NCBI GenBank assembly: GCA_022925895.1
Contig: JAKSYS010000391.1
Location: forward strand, 1 to 57,948
Direction of reading: 5' to 3'
Length of the DNA: 57,948 bases
Source of the DNA: Fragilaria crotonensis
Lineage: Eukaryota; Bacillariophyta; Fragilariophyceae; Fragilariales; Fragilariaceae
Under the pieces are notes generated by a model. That model ran no database searches and was not told the origin of the DNA. It was given only the letters and a program-made list of their open reading frames with translations. A program made the translations under genes and the position numbers. Positions 33,922 to 43,910 of the stretch are shown here, piece by piece. Within the stretch, counting starts at the first letter, position 1. Each line of letters starts with the position of its first letter.

Positions 33922-34614
33922 GGTGTGTACTGATTGCTGAACGTCGACTGTCAATGATGTCAATGGTTGGTTCAATGGACAAGGAAGGGTGGAAGTGTTA
34001 GCTGGAGACTTTCATGCAGAGACTCTAACGGTAGACGAGCGCAACATAATCCGACCCCAATTTGGTGAACAGTGTACGTACAGGAGTACTTGTATGTACC
34101 ATGTACTGTGTACTGTAGAAGTTTGACTCTGCGCACTTCGAAGCACCCAAAGCATATGATATAGATCGACATGTGGGTACGCAGTACGACGTGTTTACTG
34201 ATACTCCGTACCGGTACCGGTAGTACAGTATGTGCAGCGCTCCTGGCTTTATAACACAAGTTCATACAACATATGATACAACATATAAACATACATGATA
34301 CATGATGTACAGCATTTATATTTTATATCGATGCAAAAGTACTGTATATATGATATATGCTATGAACTATGAACAGCACGCCGCACGCATGTGTCAATCA
34401 GTCATATCATACTGTCGTTCTCTATTCTCAACTACTCTAGTACTAGTACTGTAGTACCAGGTGAACGAAAAGCCAGATCTTGGTATGACATATAACCGCG
34501 ACCCATTTCAATCGGATCCACCAATCACCAATGAGCTCTGACCCATTTCTGCAGTGGGCACGATCGAACCTACCATGGCAGATATCTTGTTCGCCTCACA
34601 AATCGAGCCTGTGA
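33922..34614. promoter_or_regulatory. Divergent intergenic region between VPS15 and the trypsin gene
   Basis: The 693 bp contain AT-rich, GTACT-rich sequence with TATATGATATATGC-like tracts around 34320-34370. It must hold both promoters; no element could be pinned down. Confidence 0.4.
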
Positions 34615-36228
34615 ATGCACGCCCATTGCAAAATGAGGTGCTGCGCGTTGATGAAGTGCACATATGTTGTTTGTCTTCTCCTTGCTACCTCGAAGGCTTC
34701 TGTAGACAACCAGCCCCTTCAGCTTCGTGAGGCTGGCGATCCCACTCCTGTGGAGGGCAAACGCGATTTGAAACAAGACCTTGTTGACCAAGAAGAACCT
34801 TACCGCCGATACGCTTCCAGTAATGCCGAGGCTGAGCCCCGCGAACTTAATTGGCACAAAAGAGGCCCCGCTCATCACCCGCATGGTGCTTCGATGAGCA
34901 GTCACACCCGTTCAAACCCCCATCCCAGGTCTGTCGGTCACTACAACCACCATGCGAAGAATGGTCCGGTGCCGTTCTCTCGAGCCCGCCCTAAACATGG
35001 TCGGGGCTCATACCCCCAGGTCAAGCAGCATGTGATGAAAGGTGGAGGGCTCCCTAAGTTTCGCGTAGAGATAAACCCCGAAAGATCCCACAATCATCGA
35101 CATCGAGCAAGGAATGGTATTCCTTTTATGCCTGAGAATCAACTCCACTCTCACGGGCGTTCGCGTGGCAACCACCACCCAAGCAATGGTCGTCAATCTC
35201 GACACGGCACCAACTCTGAAGCTCAGGGATCTCTTCAACATGTTGGCAGCACTGCTGCTTTTACAGGAGGAGATCAGAACGCAACGCAGGCGTTTGAGAG
35301 GAAGCCGTCGTTCGACAGTCGAATCGTTGGGGGCGTCGCAGCCGATGAAGGAGAGTACAAGTTCTTCGCAACTTTGAACATCACTTTACCCAATGGAGAA
35401 TGGACATCCTGTGGCGGGTCCCTGATCGCACCAGATGTGATCTTGACAGCGGGCCACTGCGGCGTAGGAAGCATTGTTAGCGCTCGTATCGGCAGCAACT
35501 TCTTGGAGAGTGGAGGAGAACTGCGTGGTGTAGCCTGCCGTTATGTTCATCCCGAGTATGATAAAAATGACTACTTCTCCAATGACTATATGCTCGTCAA
35601 ACTCGACAGCCCAGTCGACACGAGCGTGTATCCCATCATGCAACTGAACCAAGACCCTTCGCTTCCTAAGGTTGGTGTTAACCTTACTGTGATTGGATTT
35701 GGATACACCAGTGAAGGAGGCAATGTCAGTCAAACCTTGCAAAAGTTGGAGATCCCCATGCTCTCCTTCGAACTCTGCAACAAGCTGAATGGTGGCGTCA
35801 TTGAGGAGGACATTCAATTTTGCGCTGGTGACGTGGCGGGTGGCAAGGATGCTTGTCAGGGTGACTCCGGAGGTCCAATCTTTGAAATGCGTGGCTCCAC
35901 GCCAGTTCAGGTGGGAGTGGTTTCATTCGGAGATGGATGCGCGCAACCTAACAGTAGTGGTATTTATGCTCGTGTCACGGGTGCGTATGAATGGATTCAA
36001 GAGACGATGGCAAAATTTGATGCCGGAGTTATCGTGGGATGTGGTGGTGGTGGTGGTGGTGGTGGTGGTGGTGGTGGTGGTGGTGGTGGACTATCAGTCC
36101 AGGTATCAACAACAATTCTGTCAGTGTTGATCAGGACTCAAGCGGTGTGGGAGACGGCGGATTTTGGACGTACAGGGGTGTCACTGTTTTCTTATATTCC
36201 ATCTTGCTATATCTTCTTATATGAATAA
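34615..36228 (+). CDS. Secreted trypsin-like serine protease with His-rich pro-region (537 aa)
   Basis: ATG 34615; a second Met at 34633 better starts the signal peptide (RCCALMKCTYVVCLLLATSKA). About 190 residues follow that are rich in His, Arg, Asn and Gly, unusual for an S1 pro-region. The protease begins at the activation site R-IVGG (about residue 237). The catalytic triad is present: His281 (TAGHCG), Asp324 (NDYMLVKL) and Ser418 (CQGDSGGP). Asp six residues before Ser implies trypsin-like cleavage after Lys/Arg. A run of Gly (GGT microsatellite) then precedes a hydrophobic tail of about 45 residues, whose frame depends on the repeat staying in triplets. Activity is predicted, the substrate unknown. 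A broken copy lies at 38985-39745. Confidence 0.85.
   Translation: MHAHCKMRCCALMKCTYVVCLLLATSKASVDNQPLQLREAGDPTPVEGKRDLKQDLVDQEEPYRRYASSNAEAEPRELNWHKRGPAHHPHGASMSSHTRSNPHPRSVGHYNHHAKNGPVPFSRARPKHGRGSYPQVKQHVMKGGGLPKFRVEINPERSHNHRHRARNGIPFMPENQLHSHGRSRGNHHPSNGRQSRHGTNSEAQGSLQHVGSTAAFTGGDQNATQAFERKPSFDSRIVGGVAADEGEYKFFATLNITLPNGEWTSCGGSLIAPDVILTAGHCGVGSIVSARIGSNFLESGGELRGVACRYVHPEYDKNDYFSNDYMLVKLDSPVDTSVYPIMQLNQDPSLPKVGVNLTVIGFGYTSEGGNVSQTLQKLEIPMLSFELCNKLNGGVIEEDIQFCAGDVAGGKDACQGDSGGPIFEMRGSTPVQVGVVSFGDGCAQPNSSGIYARVTGAYEWIQETMAKFDAGVIVGCGGGGGGGGGGGGGGGGLSVQVSTTILSVLIRTQAVWETADFGRTGVSLFSYIPSCYIFLYE
36042..36089 (+). repeat. (GGT)n microsatellite, in-frame poly-Gly
   Basis: About 16 GGT units encode a Gly run between the protease domain and the C-terminal tail. 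Unit loss or gain keeps the frame. Confidence 0.95.
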
Positions 36229-37429
36229 TTAGTCTGCACAATTATCCCTATGAAATTTGTACTGCAGCATTCAATGGAAGCTCGTGTGAATGAGTTGTTC
36301 TTTTACTATTTGTGTCATATTTCTGGCAACAACAATGCTGCAGGAGAAGACATAGTGGAGGTTGGTATTGACTTAATCGAAGCCACAGCAGATACTCACT
36401 CTTTGAGAAAGGGGAGCATGCAGCAGTGAAGCTGTGTCACCAATGTACTGGGCAAAGGTCCTGAAGGATGGAGCAGCCTTTATGCTAATAATTGTAGACG
36501 TTTTCACCAAAGTTTTATGGAGAGAGAGCAAGGTGTAGAGGATGAATGCTGGGAGAATCCTTGATGATAGTCACTATTTTTGAGCAAGGTTGTACTGAAA
36601 ACATTGACACCCTTCACCAATGTCTTGTTCAAGATTGAATAATTCAAAGAAGTAGGATTTGATATGAGATTGGACGACGCTGCAAACTCACAGAGCACAC
36701 TTCAATCCTTCAAAGAATGTGTGTGCCAACTAGGTAAAGAGTGGAATCCACTTAAGATGTGATGGTGGCCTTGCTAGTGCATGCATGTCCAATATGAGCT
36801 TGGTGGAATCTGACTTCCCATCCTGACTGATATAGCATTGATTATTGATTCACATGGGAAGGCAACATTGACAGTGCTGCTCTGTGGACTGAATTTTACA
36901 AATGCAAACAATGCAGAACCATGGAGAGTTGGTACATATAGAGTAATAAGTTCATTTTGGAAAGAGACTAGGTACTGCAAGGCACTTATAATGGTGACTA
37001 AACAATTGGCAAACAACTAGTTCTCGAATTTAGCCGAAAATAAGATTTCAGAACTACCGAAAAAAGCAATGTTCGTTATCTTCGTGTTTACACGAAAAAA
37101 ATGACGCCTACTCTAGGTATGCATACTTGTACCGGAAGTTTAGCTGGTGGAATACCGTGGTACTGCGCACCGTATTAAGTCTATGACGTGTTGGAGAGAT
37201 CAGTAAATAGCTTCTCTCAAAGAAGCACCCATAAAAATCAGACACCAGCTCATCAGAGAAAGACAACGATGTGACAAGATGTCTCTGACTTCATGTGATG
37301 TCAACAGTCAACAGTCACTGTCACATGTGGCTCGCGAGACCAAGAGCTCCATCTTCCATTATTCACATCCTTTGGGTCTCCGTGATTTTGGCCTGTGCTT
37401 GTTAAACACGTCGTTACTTTCTCTTCTAC
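36229..37429. other. Gene-free stretch
   Basis: No supported gene. 36290-37020 has short protein-like scraps (for example LIIDSHGKATLTVLLCGLNF on the plus strand at 36830-36900) that suggest an old mobile-element relic, but the family could not be named. The last 400 bases are the probable promoter of the DUF2256 gene. Confidence 0.5.
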
Positions 37430-38338
37430 ATGCGTTGTTGTGCATTCGTTCGGTGGACAGCTCCAGCACAATTGTTCATTTTGCTCCCATTGAGTTGTGG
37501 TCGGTCGTTTAGTGTCGTACCGCTTCAATTACTACAGCCGGTAGGACTGAGGACGCAGCGATTGTCATTTTATCACGCAACGTCACTCATGCCTCGTGGT
37601 GTGAAGAAGGAGCATTTGCCCAGCAAAGTGTGTGTCGTTTGTGAACGACCCTTCACGTGGAGAAAAAAGTGGGAACGATGTTGGGATGAAGTGACTACGT
37701 GTTCCAAGAGTTGCAATGCAAAGCGAAGGAGTGGAAATCGAGCCATCTTGGATGATGATGACGACGACGATGATGATGAGAAAGATCGCCCTCTGTCAAA
37801 TGACAAGAAGTCTTCAAAGAAGAAGAATGCCAATAAAGGTGCAATGGTGGAGAATGCTGAAGTCGTCCAAGGCTCAACAAGCACCAGTCGGTTTGAAGTT
37901 GGCGAATCCATCAATGAATGCTTGGATCAAGATGAGATTTTCGACATGAACGATGAGCTTGATGTGTTGACTCTAGAGGAACTCTTTGACGAAGCTAATT
38001 CGAATGCACACGAAGATGATGATGCCAATAACGTAAGTATCATGGATCAAGTAGCGCGAGAAAAGGCGGCAAGAAAGGCTGCAAAGAAGGTGAAAAAAGC
38101 AGAACGTCGAGCTCAACGAGAAGGGAATGGAGATCCCATGGCCGGTAGAAAGACATGTGATATGTGCTCCAAGTCGGTCAATCTCCTTGTTCGTTGTACC
38201 TATGACGAGTCGTTGCAATGGAAAATGGTGTGTGGGACATGTTGGAAGAATGCCAGTGGCGGCGTAGTGGACGGTGACACAAACCATCCATTTTACAGGT
38301 ATGGTGGATTATGGAAGAATAGACGGGCACATATGTGA
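37430..38338 (+). CDS. DUF2256 zinc-binding protein with N-terminal leader (302 aa)
   Basis: ATG 37430. A hydrophobic leader (QLFILLPLSCGRSFSVVPLQ) suggests targeting to the secretory route or plastid. Residues 55-100 carry the DUF2256 pattern: KKEHLPSKVCVVCERPFTWR, then KKWERCWDEVTTCSKSC, with two Cys pairs that could bind zinc. The middle is acidic (Asp run) and Lys-rich, with helices. A second Cys cluster near the C-terminus (CDMCSKSV...VCGTCW) could be another zinc site. DUF2256 proteins are small in bacteria; here the domain is extended by disordered and helical parts. Function is unknown. Single exon with a clean frame. Confidence 0.8.
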   Translation: MRCCAFVRWTAPAQLFILLPLSCGRSFSVVPLQLLQPVGLRTQRLSFYHATSLMPRGVKKEHLPSKVCVVCERPFTWRKKWERCWDEVTTCSKSCNAKRRSGNRAILDDDDDDDDDEKDRPLSNDKKSSKKKNANKGAMVENAEVVQGSTSTSRFEVGESINECLDQDEIFDMNDELDVLTLEELFDEANSNAHEDDDANNVSIMDQVAREKAARKAAKKVKKAERRAQREGNGDPMAGRKTCDMCSKSVNLLVRCTYDESLQWKMVCGTCWKNASGGVVDGDTNHPFYRYGGLWKNRRAHM

Positions 38339-38984
38339 TAAAGGGATGAAAGGTCTCCCCCCCTGTATTACTTTTCCACGCAGTTAAACTGGATATCCAC
38401 GTATCAATTATTACCCCTCTGGACTTTCGCATTTCCCTTTTGGTGTCCATGTGAATGAGATGCTAAGCGTAGTACGAGTGCATTGTTGTCGGAACCGAGC
38501 ACATACTCTGTTCCGCAGGACTATACATGCTTGGAGAGGGAACAGTACTCGGAGTTCGTAGTATTATCATGTCGCCGACAAATCCAGACGACGGAGATCA
38601 AGGTCATGTCGTCAGACTGAATATAGTCGGTAGTTGATATGCAAGAGTGAATATACTCCTAGAGTACATTCCTGCTGGAAGTGACTTCTTTATTCTTGAA
38701 ATTTTCTGGAGACCTTGATAACAATTTCTTGGACTGCGTCGACAACTGAAAATTCAGAAATCAAGACACAGGGCATTTTTAATTTCATGATTTGCCTTCA
38801 TATCCTTCATTCGGATGACAGGATGGGATCTTGCACGGCCAACTCTCGTCGAGCACAAATCTTGATTTGCGATTGCCGTCACGATCACAATACATGAAAC
38901 GAATGCACCCTCACGAGGGTTCTTAGGTTTGCCTACGGTAGTTCTTCATAGATACCGAGCTGGTCGTCCTTTGAAAGACTGAGA
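38339..38984. other. Gene-free stretch
   Basis: Nothing coding was supported. It is the 3' region of the DUF2256 gene followed by GTACT-rich intergenic sequence. Confidence 0.5.
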
Positions 38985-39745
38985 AGCAACTCCAATCTCG
39001 CGCGGGCGTTCGAGCGTCAACCACAACCACCACTCAAACAATGGCCGTCAATCTCCACATGGCACCAGCTCTGAAGATAAGGGATCTCTTCAACATGTCG
39101 GCAACACTTCTTCATTTTTACAGGAGGTGATCAGAATGAACCATGGGCATTCGACGAGGGAGCGTTCGTTCCGACCGCCGCATCGTTTGGGGCTATGAAT
39201 AGCCGACGAAAGAGAGTACAAGTTCATCGCAACCATGAGCATCCTTAATCATGATGGAAACTGGAGCATGTGCGACGGGTCCCTGATCGCACCGGATATC
39301 GTGGTCTCGACAGCGGCCTGCGGTCATCCCATGTATGATGCAAATGACGAAAAGGTCTCCTAGGACTACCTGTTTTTCAAACTCGGTAGCCTAGAGTCGA
39401 TACGAGCGCGTATCCGATCACGCAATTTGAAACAAGACTCGCCGCTTCCAAAGGTCGATGTTAACCTTACTGAGATTGGATTTGGATACACCATTTTCCT
39501 AGGCGATCCTAGTCAAAAGTTGCTGAATTTGGAGGTTCCCATGAACTCCTTCGAACTCTGTGACCAACAATATGGTGGCATCGTTGAGGAGGACATTCAG
39601 TTCTGCGCTGGTTTCGTGGAGGGTGGAAAGGATTCTTGCCAGGGTGACTCCTGAGATCCTATCTTTGAAATGCGTGGCTCCACGCAGGTTCAGATGGGAG
39701 TGGTTTCATTGGGAACAGGCTGTTCGCTATGCATACAACTGAGAC
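38985..39745 (+). pseudogene. Broken duplicate of the trypsin gene
   Basis: The sequence parallels 35150-35960 of the intact trypsin: the His/Asn-rich pro-region, the IVGG region and the C-terminal half. It has many changes and shifts. About 75 bp around the catalytic His is lost (the TAGHCG region is replaced by a short fused stretch). The Ser motif is cut by a stop directly after GDS (39652-39654). The longest remaining open stretch is 39427-39654. It is a dead copy made by duplication of the neighbouring gene. Confidence 0.85.
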
Positions 39746-39866
39746 GAGCGGAGAAGTTTACTCTACCATCAGGCTACTCGTAGTGATTCGGGTGTGTACA
39801 TGCATAGGAATCGATTCAAGATTCGCAACGACACCACATGTCACATGTCACATGTCGGATGGTTTC

Positions 39867-40018
39867 GATTAGAATGCAAGGAAATGACGTCAAGCCGAAC
39901 CAATCAGTACCGAGCCCTTCACGTACAACCTACGGTGATACAGTACTCCAGTAAGACAGTAGCATAGGGAGAGCATGCTGATTGGTACGGCTTGACGTCA
40001 TTTCCTTGCATTCTAATC
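39867..40018. repeat. Inverted repeat, 41-bp arms, 70-bp spacer
   Basis: Arms 39867-39907 and 39978-40018 are reverse complements with one mismatch. Each arm contains the palindrome TGACGTCA (a CRE/bZIP-type site). It could be a foldback element, a hairpin-RNA source or a regulatory site. No gene lies immediately downstream. Confidence 0.9.
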
Positions 40019-40824
40019 GGATCCGTGCTACTGTTGGTACTGTTGGTGGAATCGACGGTACGACTGTACGACGCGACAACGATGTCAAGCTCAACAGTAC
40101 GACTGTACCAAAAAACTGTATGCATAGCAAAACAAATTGTTCGTGCGGATCGCCGTCTAGCAATGTCTATCAAGAGGAGGATCTTGGTTGGACCATTGTT
40201 GGCAAAGGTTCAAAGGAGTACAAGACCAAGACTTGACATGAGGAGTTATGCCTTGAAGGCTGGAATTGCATGGAAGCCTTTTAGGCATATGTCTCTTGGG
40301 ATTTGGGGACTGGTTTGCTGTAGCTGGTTTGCTTTTGGCCTTGGAGTTGGTCTTGTTCCAACTCGGACTTAAGGAAAGCAATCTTGTCTTTGCCTTGTTT
40401 TGTTGGATGGGATGGGTGTTCAATCTTGGGAGCTTTTGGAGTCCAGGAACAAGATTGAATAGATCTAGAAAGTGTAATTCTAGATCTCACAATATTCGAA
40501 AACGGTATTTGGTAGTGTCTAGGAGAACTACTGGATTAAGCAAGAGTCTACGGTATTGTTGAATTGTTTAACAACCACACACCACCCATGGCAAAACTTG
40601 GCGCGAAATGTCAGGATGTCTGGTCGGCGCTCGGCGCAGTACATACAAGTACAAGTACAAATGTACAAATACAGCAGTCATAATACAGTAGGTTTTCCAA
40701 TAATGTGGTCCTGATTTCTGTGCTTTGAGCATCTTGGGTGTGTACGTTTCTTGCATACACTGAAATAGTCATTTTGTCAGGTGTCTGATCTACCTATAGT
40801 CGTGGCGCTCAAGACTAAGTGTGT
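40019..40824. other. Unassigned stretch left of the DIRS-like element
   Basis: Short open frames occur on both strands (for example 40281-40490 minus, KIAFLKSELEQDQLQGQKQ), but no gene is supported. A perfect 10-bp inverted pair (AGATCTAGAA and its complement) lies at 40461-40487. Confidence 0.45.
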
Positions 40825-41869
40825 GCGGGAAATCCCGCCTACAACAGGAGCTCCGACTTGCGACTGCTGCGAGGACATGTAGTAACGTAGTAGGTGTAGA
40901 TATATATCGAAGGGAAGTCGGCAAAAAGCGGCGCCCTTACTATGCTGCCGCGCTCGCTAACAACCTCGGGGGTGTCTCCGCCTTTACTCATGTATTGGCG
41001 GAGGTACCCGGTGCGGGCGGGCGGGTAAACTTAAACACTAGAGACTAGCCTCTTCAACGTGCTCGCTGCTCTGCTCAGAGCCGCGTTACACTCGTAGGCT
41101 TACTTGGGGTGATCTCGTCGAGCAACCCGAATAATGACTTCCTCTTTGTTCGGTGCGTTCAAGGCGTCGGTGGCGGTTCTTGGTGGTGCTGTGCATTCGT
41201 ACGCACGAGTGTGAAGTTCGTCTGGCAGTCACTCCGTCTGCGTTCCTGTCATCAGCGGGAAATCCCGCCTACAACAGGAGCTCCGACTTGCGACTGCTGC
41301 GAGGACATGTAGTAACGTAGTAGGTGTAAATATATATCGAAGGGAAGTTGGCAAAAAGCGGCGCCCTTACTATGCTGCCGCGCTCGCTAACAACCTCGAG
41401 GGTGTCTCCGCCTTTACTCATGTATTGGCGGAGGTACCCGGTGCGGGCGGGCGGGTAAACTTAAACACTAGAGACTAGCCTCTTCAACGTGCTCGCTGCT
41501 CTGCTCAGAGCCGCGTTACACTCGTAGGCTTACTTGGGGTGATCTCGTCGAGCAACCCGAATAATGACTTCCTCTTTGTTCGGTGCGTTCAAGGCGTCGG
41601 TGGCGGTTCTTGGTGGTGCTGTGCATTCGTACGCACGAGTGTGAAGTTCGTCTGGCAGTCACTCCGTCTGCGTTCCTGTCATCAGCGGGAAATCCCGCCT
41701 ACAACAGGAGCTCCGACTTGCAACTGCTGCGAGGACATGTAGTAACGTAGTAGGTGTAAATATATATCGAAGGGAAGTTGGCAAAAAGCGGCGCCCTTAC
41801 TATGCTGCCGCGCTCGCTAACAACCTCGGGGGTGTCTCCGCCTTTACTCATGTATTGGCGGAGGTACCC
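40825..41869 (-). repeat. Split direct repeat array B3-A3-B2-A2-B1 (430-bp period)
   Basis: B copies are 40825-41009, 41255-41439 and 41685-41869. A copies are 41025-41255 and 41455-41685. B and A are separated by a 15-bp G-rich linker. The period is exactly 430 bp. B copies differ at three or four positions. Every B starts with the palindrome GCGGGAAATCCCGC, next to the A/B junction where a recombinase crossover would be expected. Confidence 0.9.
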
Positions 41870-42983
41870 CTTCGGCCAATGTGGCCAGCAGAGAAGATGG
41901 AAAGGGTGGGCCGCCGGGACCGGTGGGGAAGGGTGGGGGATTGAGGCGGTAGTCGCCGCCGCGAAGCATAATGGCGGCGACGCCCGCCATCACTGGCTGG
42001 GCTTGGACATGCAGGTAGCGGTACATTTCGTCCGATCGCCACCGACCGATAAGGCGGATGCGATCGGAGTCAATGCCGCCGCAGAGCATGGCCATGGCCC
42101 CGCCCGCGCGGGTAGAGCGGGCGGAAATATCGCATGCGGCGAAGTCGGTGAGCGCGGGAGGGAGTAGGCCAACAGCGCGACGGAGGATGGTGGTGACATC
42201 GGAGGGAAGGACGAATTGCCACCGCGCCTCCGGCGACTGGCGAAACGCGTTGATGGGCGTGTTCGGAGTGGCGCCGGAGAGACGAAGGCTGAGAAGGCGG
42301 CGGGTGAGAGCGGCGACGGGGCAGAGCGTGGGGTGGCCGCTCCGGCCGTGGCCCAGGGTTTCGCCTCGGACGCCGTTCTTCTGGTTTGTGAAGGTGACCG
42401 TGACGAACGTTGCCGCAAGCAAGTCATCGGGGGGACAGGACATGACGTCCAAACGACGTTGTCCAATCCACACGCCGATGTCCTGGAAACGGAACAGGTC
42501 ATCGGCGGCGGTGCGAGGGGTACCGCTGTATTCCCCCGGGCGCAACAAGAAATTAAAGGCGAGAATGAGACAGTCGCCGGCGGCAAAGAGGCGCGGCGAC
42601 ACGTGAAGGTTGGCCTCCGCGAGGTGATGCGCGCGTCGCAACACGAGCATCGGCAGAGGTTTGACCCGAGTGGGAGGGGGATCGGCCTTTTTCCACGAGC
42701 GGAGCACAGCCTGCTGGCGAAAGTCGAGCGCGCCGAAGGCGTTTAGGCGAGGGTCAACGGCCCCCACCCGGGTGAACGTCTGCGCCACGTGGCGGACGGC
42801 GTCCTCCACCGTTCGAGATCGAACGGCCCTTTCGCTGGGTGCGATGCGGCCGGTCCGGTATTGTTGGGCAAAGAGGAGCAGGATGGGGACAGGGTCCCCG
42901 GGAACATCTTGGAGATCGGGTCGGATGTTGGATCGGGTACAAAAACCCTCCCAGAGGCGCCAGGTTGCAGAGGCAGAATTCAG
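41844..42983 (-). CDS. Tyrosine recombinase domain of the DIRS-like polyprotein
   Basis: About 380 codons. The core contains FLLRPGEYSG (box I Arg), ISARSTRAGGAMAML (box II region), then GRWRSDEMYRYLHV (final Arg/Trp and the Tyr nucleophile region). In box II the usual His of HxxR is replaced by Arg (RSTR), as I recall for a related family in algae and oomycetes. The frame extends to 43064, but codons upstream of 42983 belong to the inserted LTR. The true N-terminal side is RNase H on the other side of the insertion, in the same frame (CTG AAT TCT across the junction). The stop lies inside repeat B1. Role: integrates the circular cDNA without a target duplication. Confidence 0.8.
   Translation of the reverse strand: MNSASATWRLWEGFCTRSNIRPDLQDVPGDPVPILLLFAQQYRTGRIAPSERAVRSRTVEDAVRHVAQTFTRVGAVDPRLNAFGALDFRQQAVLRSWKKADPPPTRVKPLPMLVLRRAHHLAEANLHVSPRLFAAGDCLILAFNFLLRPGEYSGTPRTAADDLFRFQDIGVWIGQRRLDVMSCPPDDLLAATFVTVTFTNQKNGVRGETLGHGRSGHPTLCPVAALTRRLLSLRLSGATPNTPINAFRQSPEARWQFVLPSDVTTILRRAVGLLPPALTDFAACDISARSTRAGGAMAMLCGGIDSDRIRLIGRWRSDEMYRYLHVQAQPVMAGVAAIMLRGGDYRLNPPPFPTGPGGPPFPSSLLATLAEGVPPPIHE
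42979..42983 (-). repeat. 5-bp target-site duplication of the nested copia (TTCAG), left
   Basis: TTCAG here and TTCAG at 49992-49996 flank the copia insertion. Confidence 0.8.
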
Positions 42984-43237
42984 TGAAATCTCCCGCAAGT
43001 GTGGCGAATCCGCCATTGCCGGAGATTGACCCTTAACAATATAACAATCGACAAGAAGCGGCATGCAACTTGATCAATTATAAAAAGAGTGAGCAGATCT
43101 AGAATCTAGTTCCAAAACCGGTCCCACCATATGGACCAACAGGTTATCCGTGCGTGCGCGTCAGCAGTCCTCCACGTCATCGTGGGACACGCGCCTTGTA
43201 TGCTTGTCCGAATATCCCGCACTCATGACAGGATTCA
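42984..43237 (-). repeat. 3' LTR of the nested copia
   Basis: Identical to 49738-49991 except for one T/C difference near 43001. On the minus strand it holds a TATA-like CTTTTTATAATTG (43076-43088). Confidence 0.9.
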
Positions 43238-43324
43238 TTCAGTCCCCTCGCACTAGGCATCACAGACAACTAGTTCGACTCTTAAATCCGCCATGCAGAG
43301 GCCGGCCATCATCAGCTATTCTTG

Positions 43325-43475
43325 GTGGTTCCACGTGTCATCACATGTACGTCCACCCATCAGTTCAATCTGTGGTTCTGCACCATTGCATACATCCACA
43401 TGACGGTGGTTCCGCGCCTTGCGTACATCCACCTAGGGATAAGTGGTTCCATAATCATTATGTACTTCCACTTGC
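43325..43475 (+). repeat. Four imperfect GTGGTTCC...ACATCCAC units
   Basis: Units start at 43325, 43372, 43406 and 43443 (spacings 47, 34, 37). Each begins GTGGTTC and ends near GTACATCCAC or a variant. They lie in the 3' untranslated part of the nested copia. Spacing is too irregular for a CRISPR array. Confidence 0.6.
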
Positions 43476-43910
43476 ATCATGTCCGTTTTGGACACTTCAC
43501 ATGTCTGTGTTATGTCCCTTTGGACACTTCACCATGGCACACATGAGAGCACAACTCTCTTAGTCGCGGTCCCCGGAAGACACTTAGTCAGTTCATCTGC
43601 TCTAAGTTGTTGCCTCAGTCTTCCTCGGCAATCCACACAAAACCAACCGCTAACGTACTTCGCATTTGTCGATAATGTATGTCACCGCCTTCAGTCGTTT
43701 ACTTCACAACCAGGGTCACTGCAACCTTTGCAGCCACAAATTCAAATCTAATTCGTAAATCAGATCTTTGTTTGATTCAACCATGTATCACACCAACCTG
43801 CTTGGTTTGTGTTGACATGGCAAATCATCAAAATCAAGCACTCCTGACATCAGGTAGTTACGTCTGGTTACACAGCAGCATTGCTGATAACAGAGCAATA
43901 CTCCATCCAG

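Noticed and set aside
41109-41312. 67-codon frame repeated at 41539-41742
   Set aside because: It only crosses the A/B junction of the split direct repeats; it is repeated because the repeat is, with no coding features.
43016-43064. Start of the YR gene at the ATG 43016 in front of ADSPHLREIS
   Set aside because: These codons belong to the copia LTR (present also at 49.7 kb); the true upstream sequence is RNase H.
42980-43242. 263-bp direct repeat with 49734-49996, first read as a giant target duplication
   Set aside because: TG...CA termini, one mismatch, a polypurine tract and tRNA-like site at the inner edges, a TTCAG duplication outside and copia RT between them show the repeats are LTRs plus a few shared edge bases.
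43325-43475. Short repeats that might suggest a CRISPR array
   Set aside because: Unit spacing varies (47, 34, 37), the repeats are imperfect, and this is eukaryotic DNA inside a retrotransposon.
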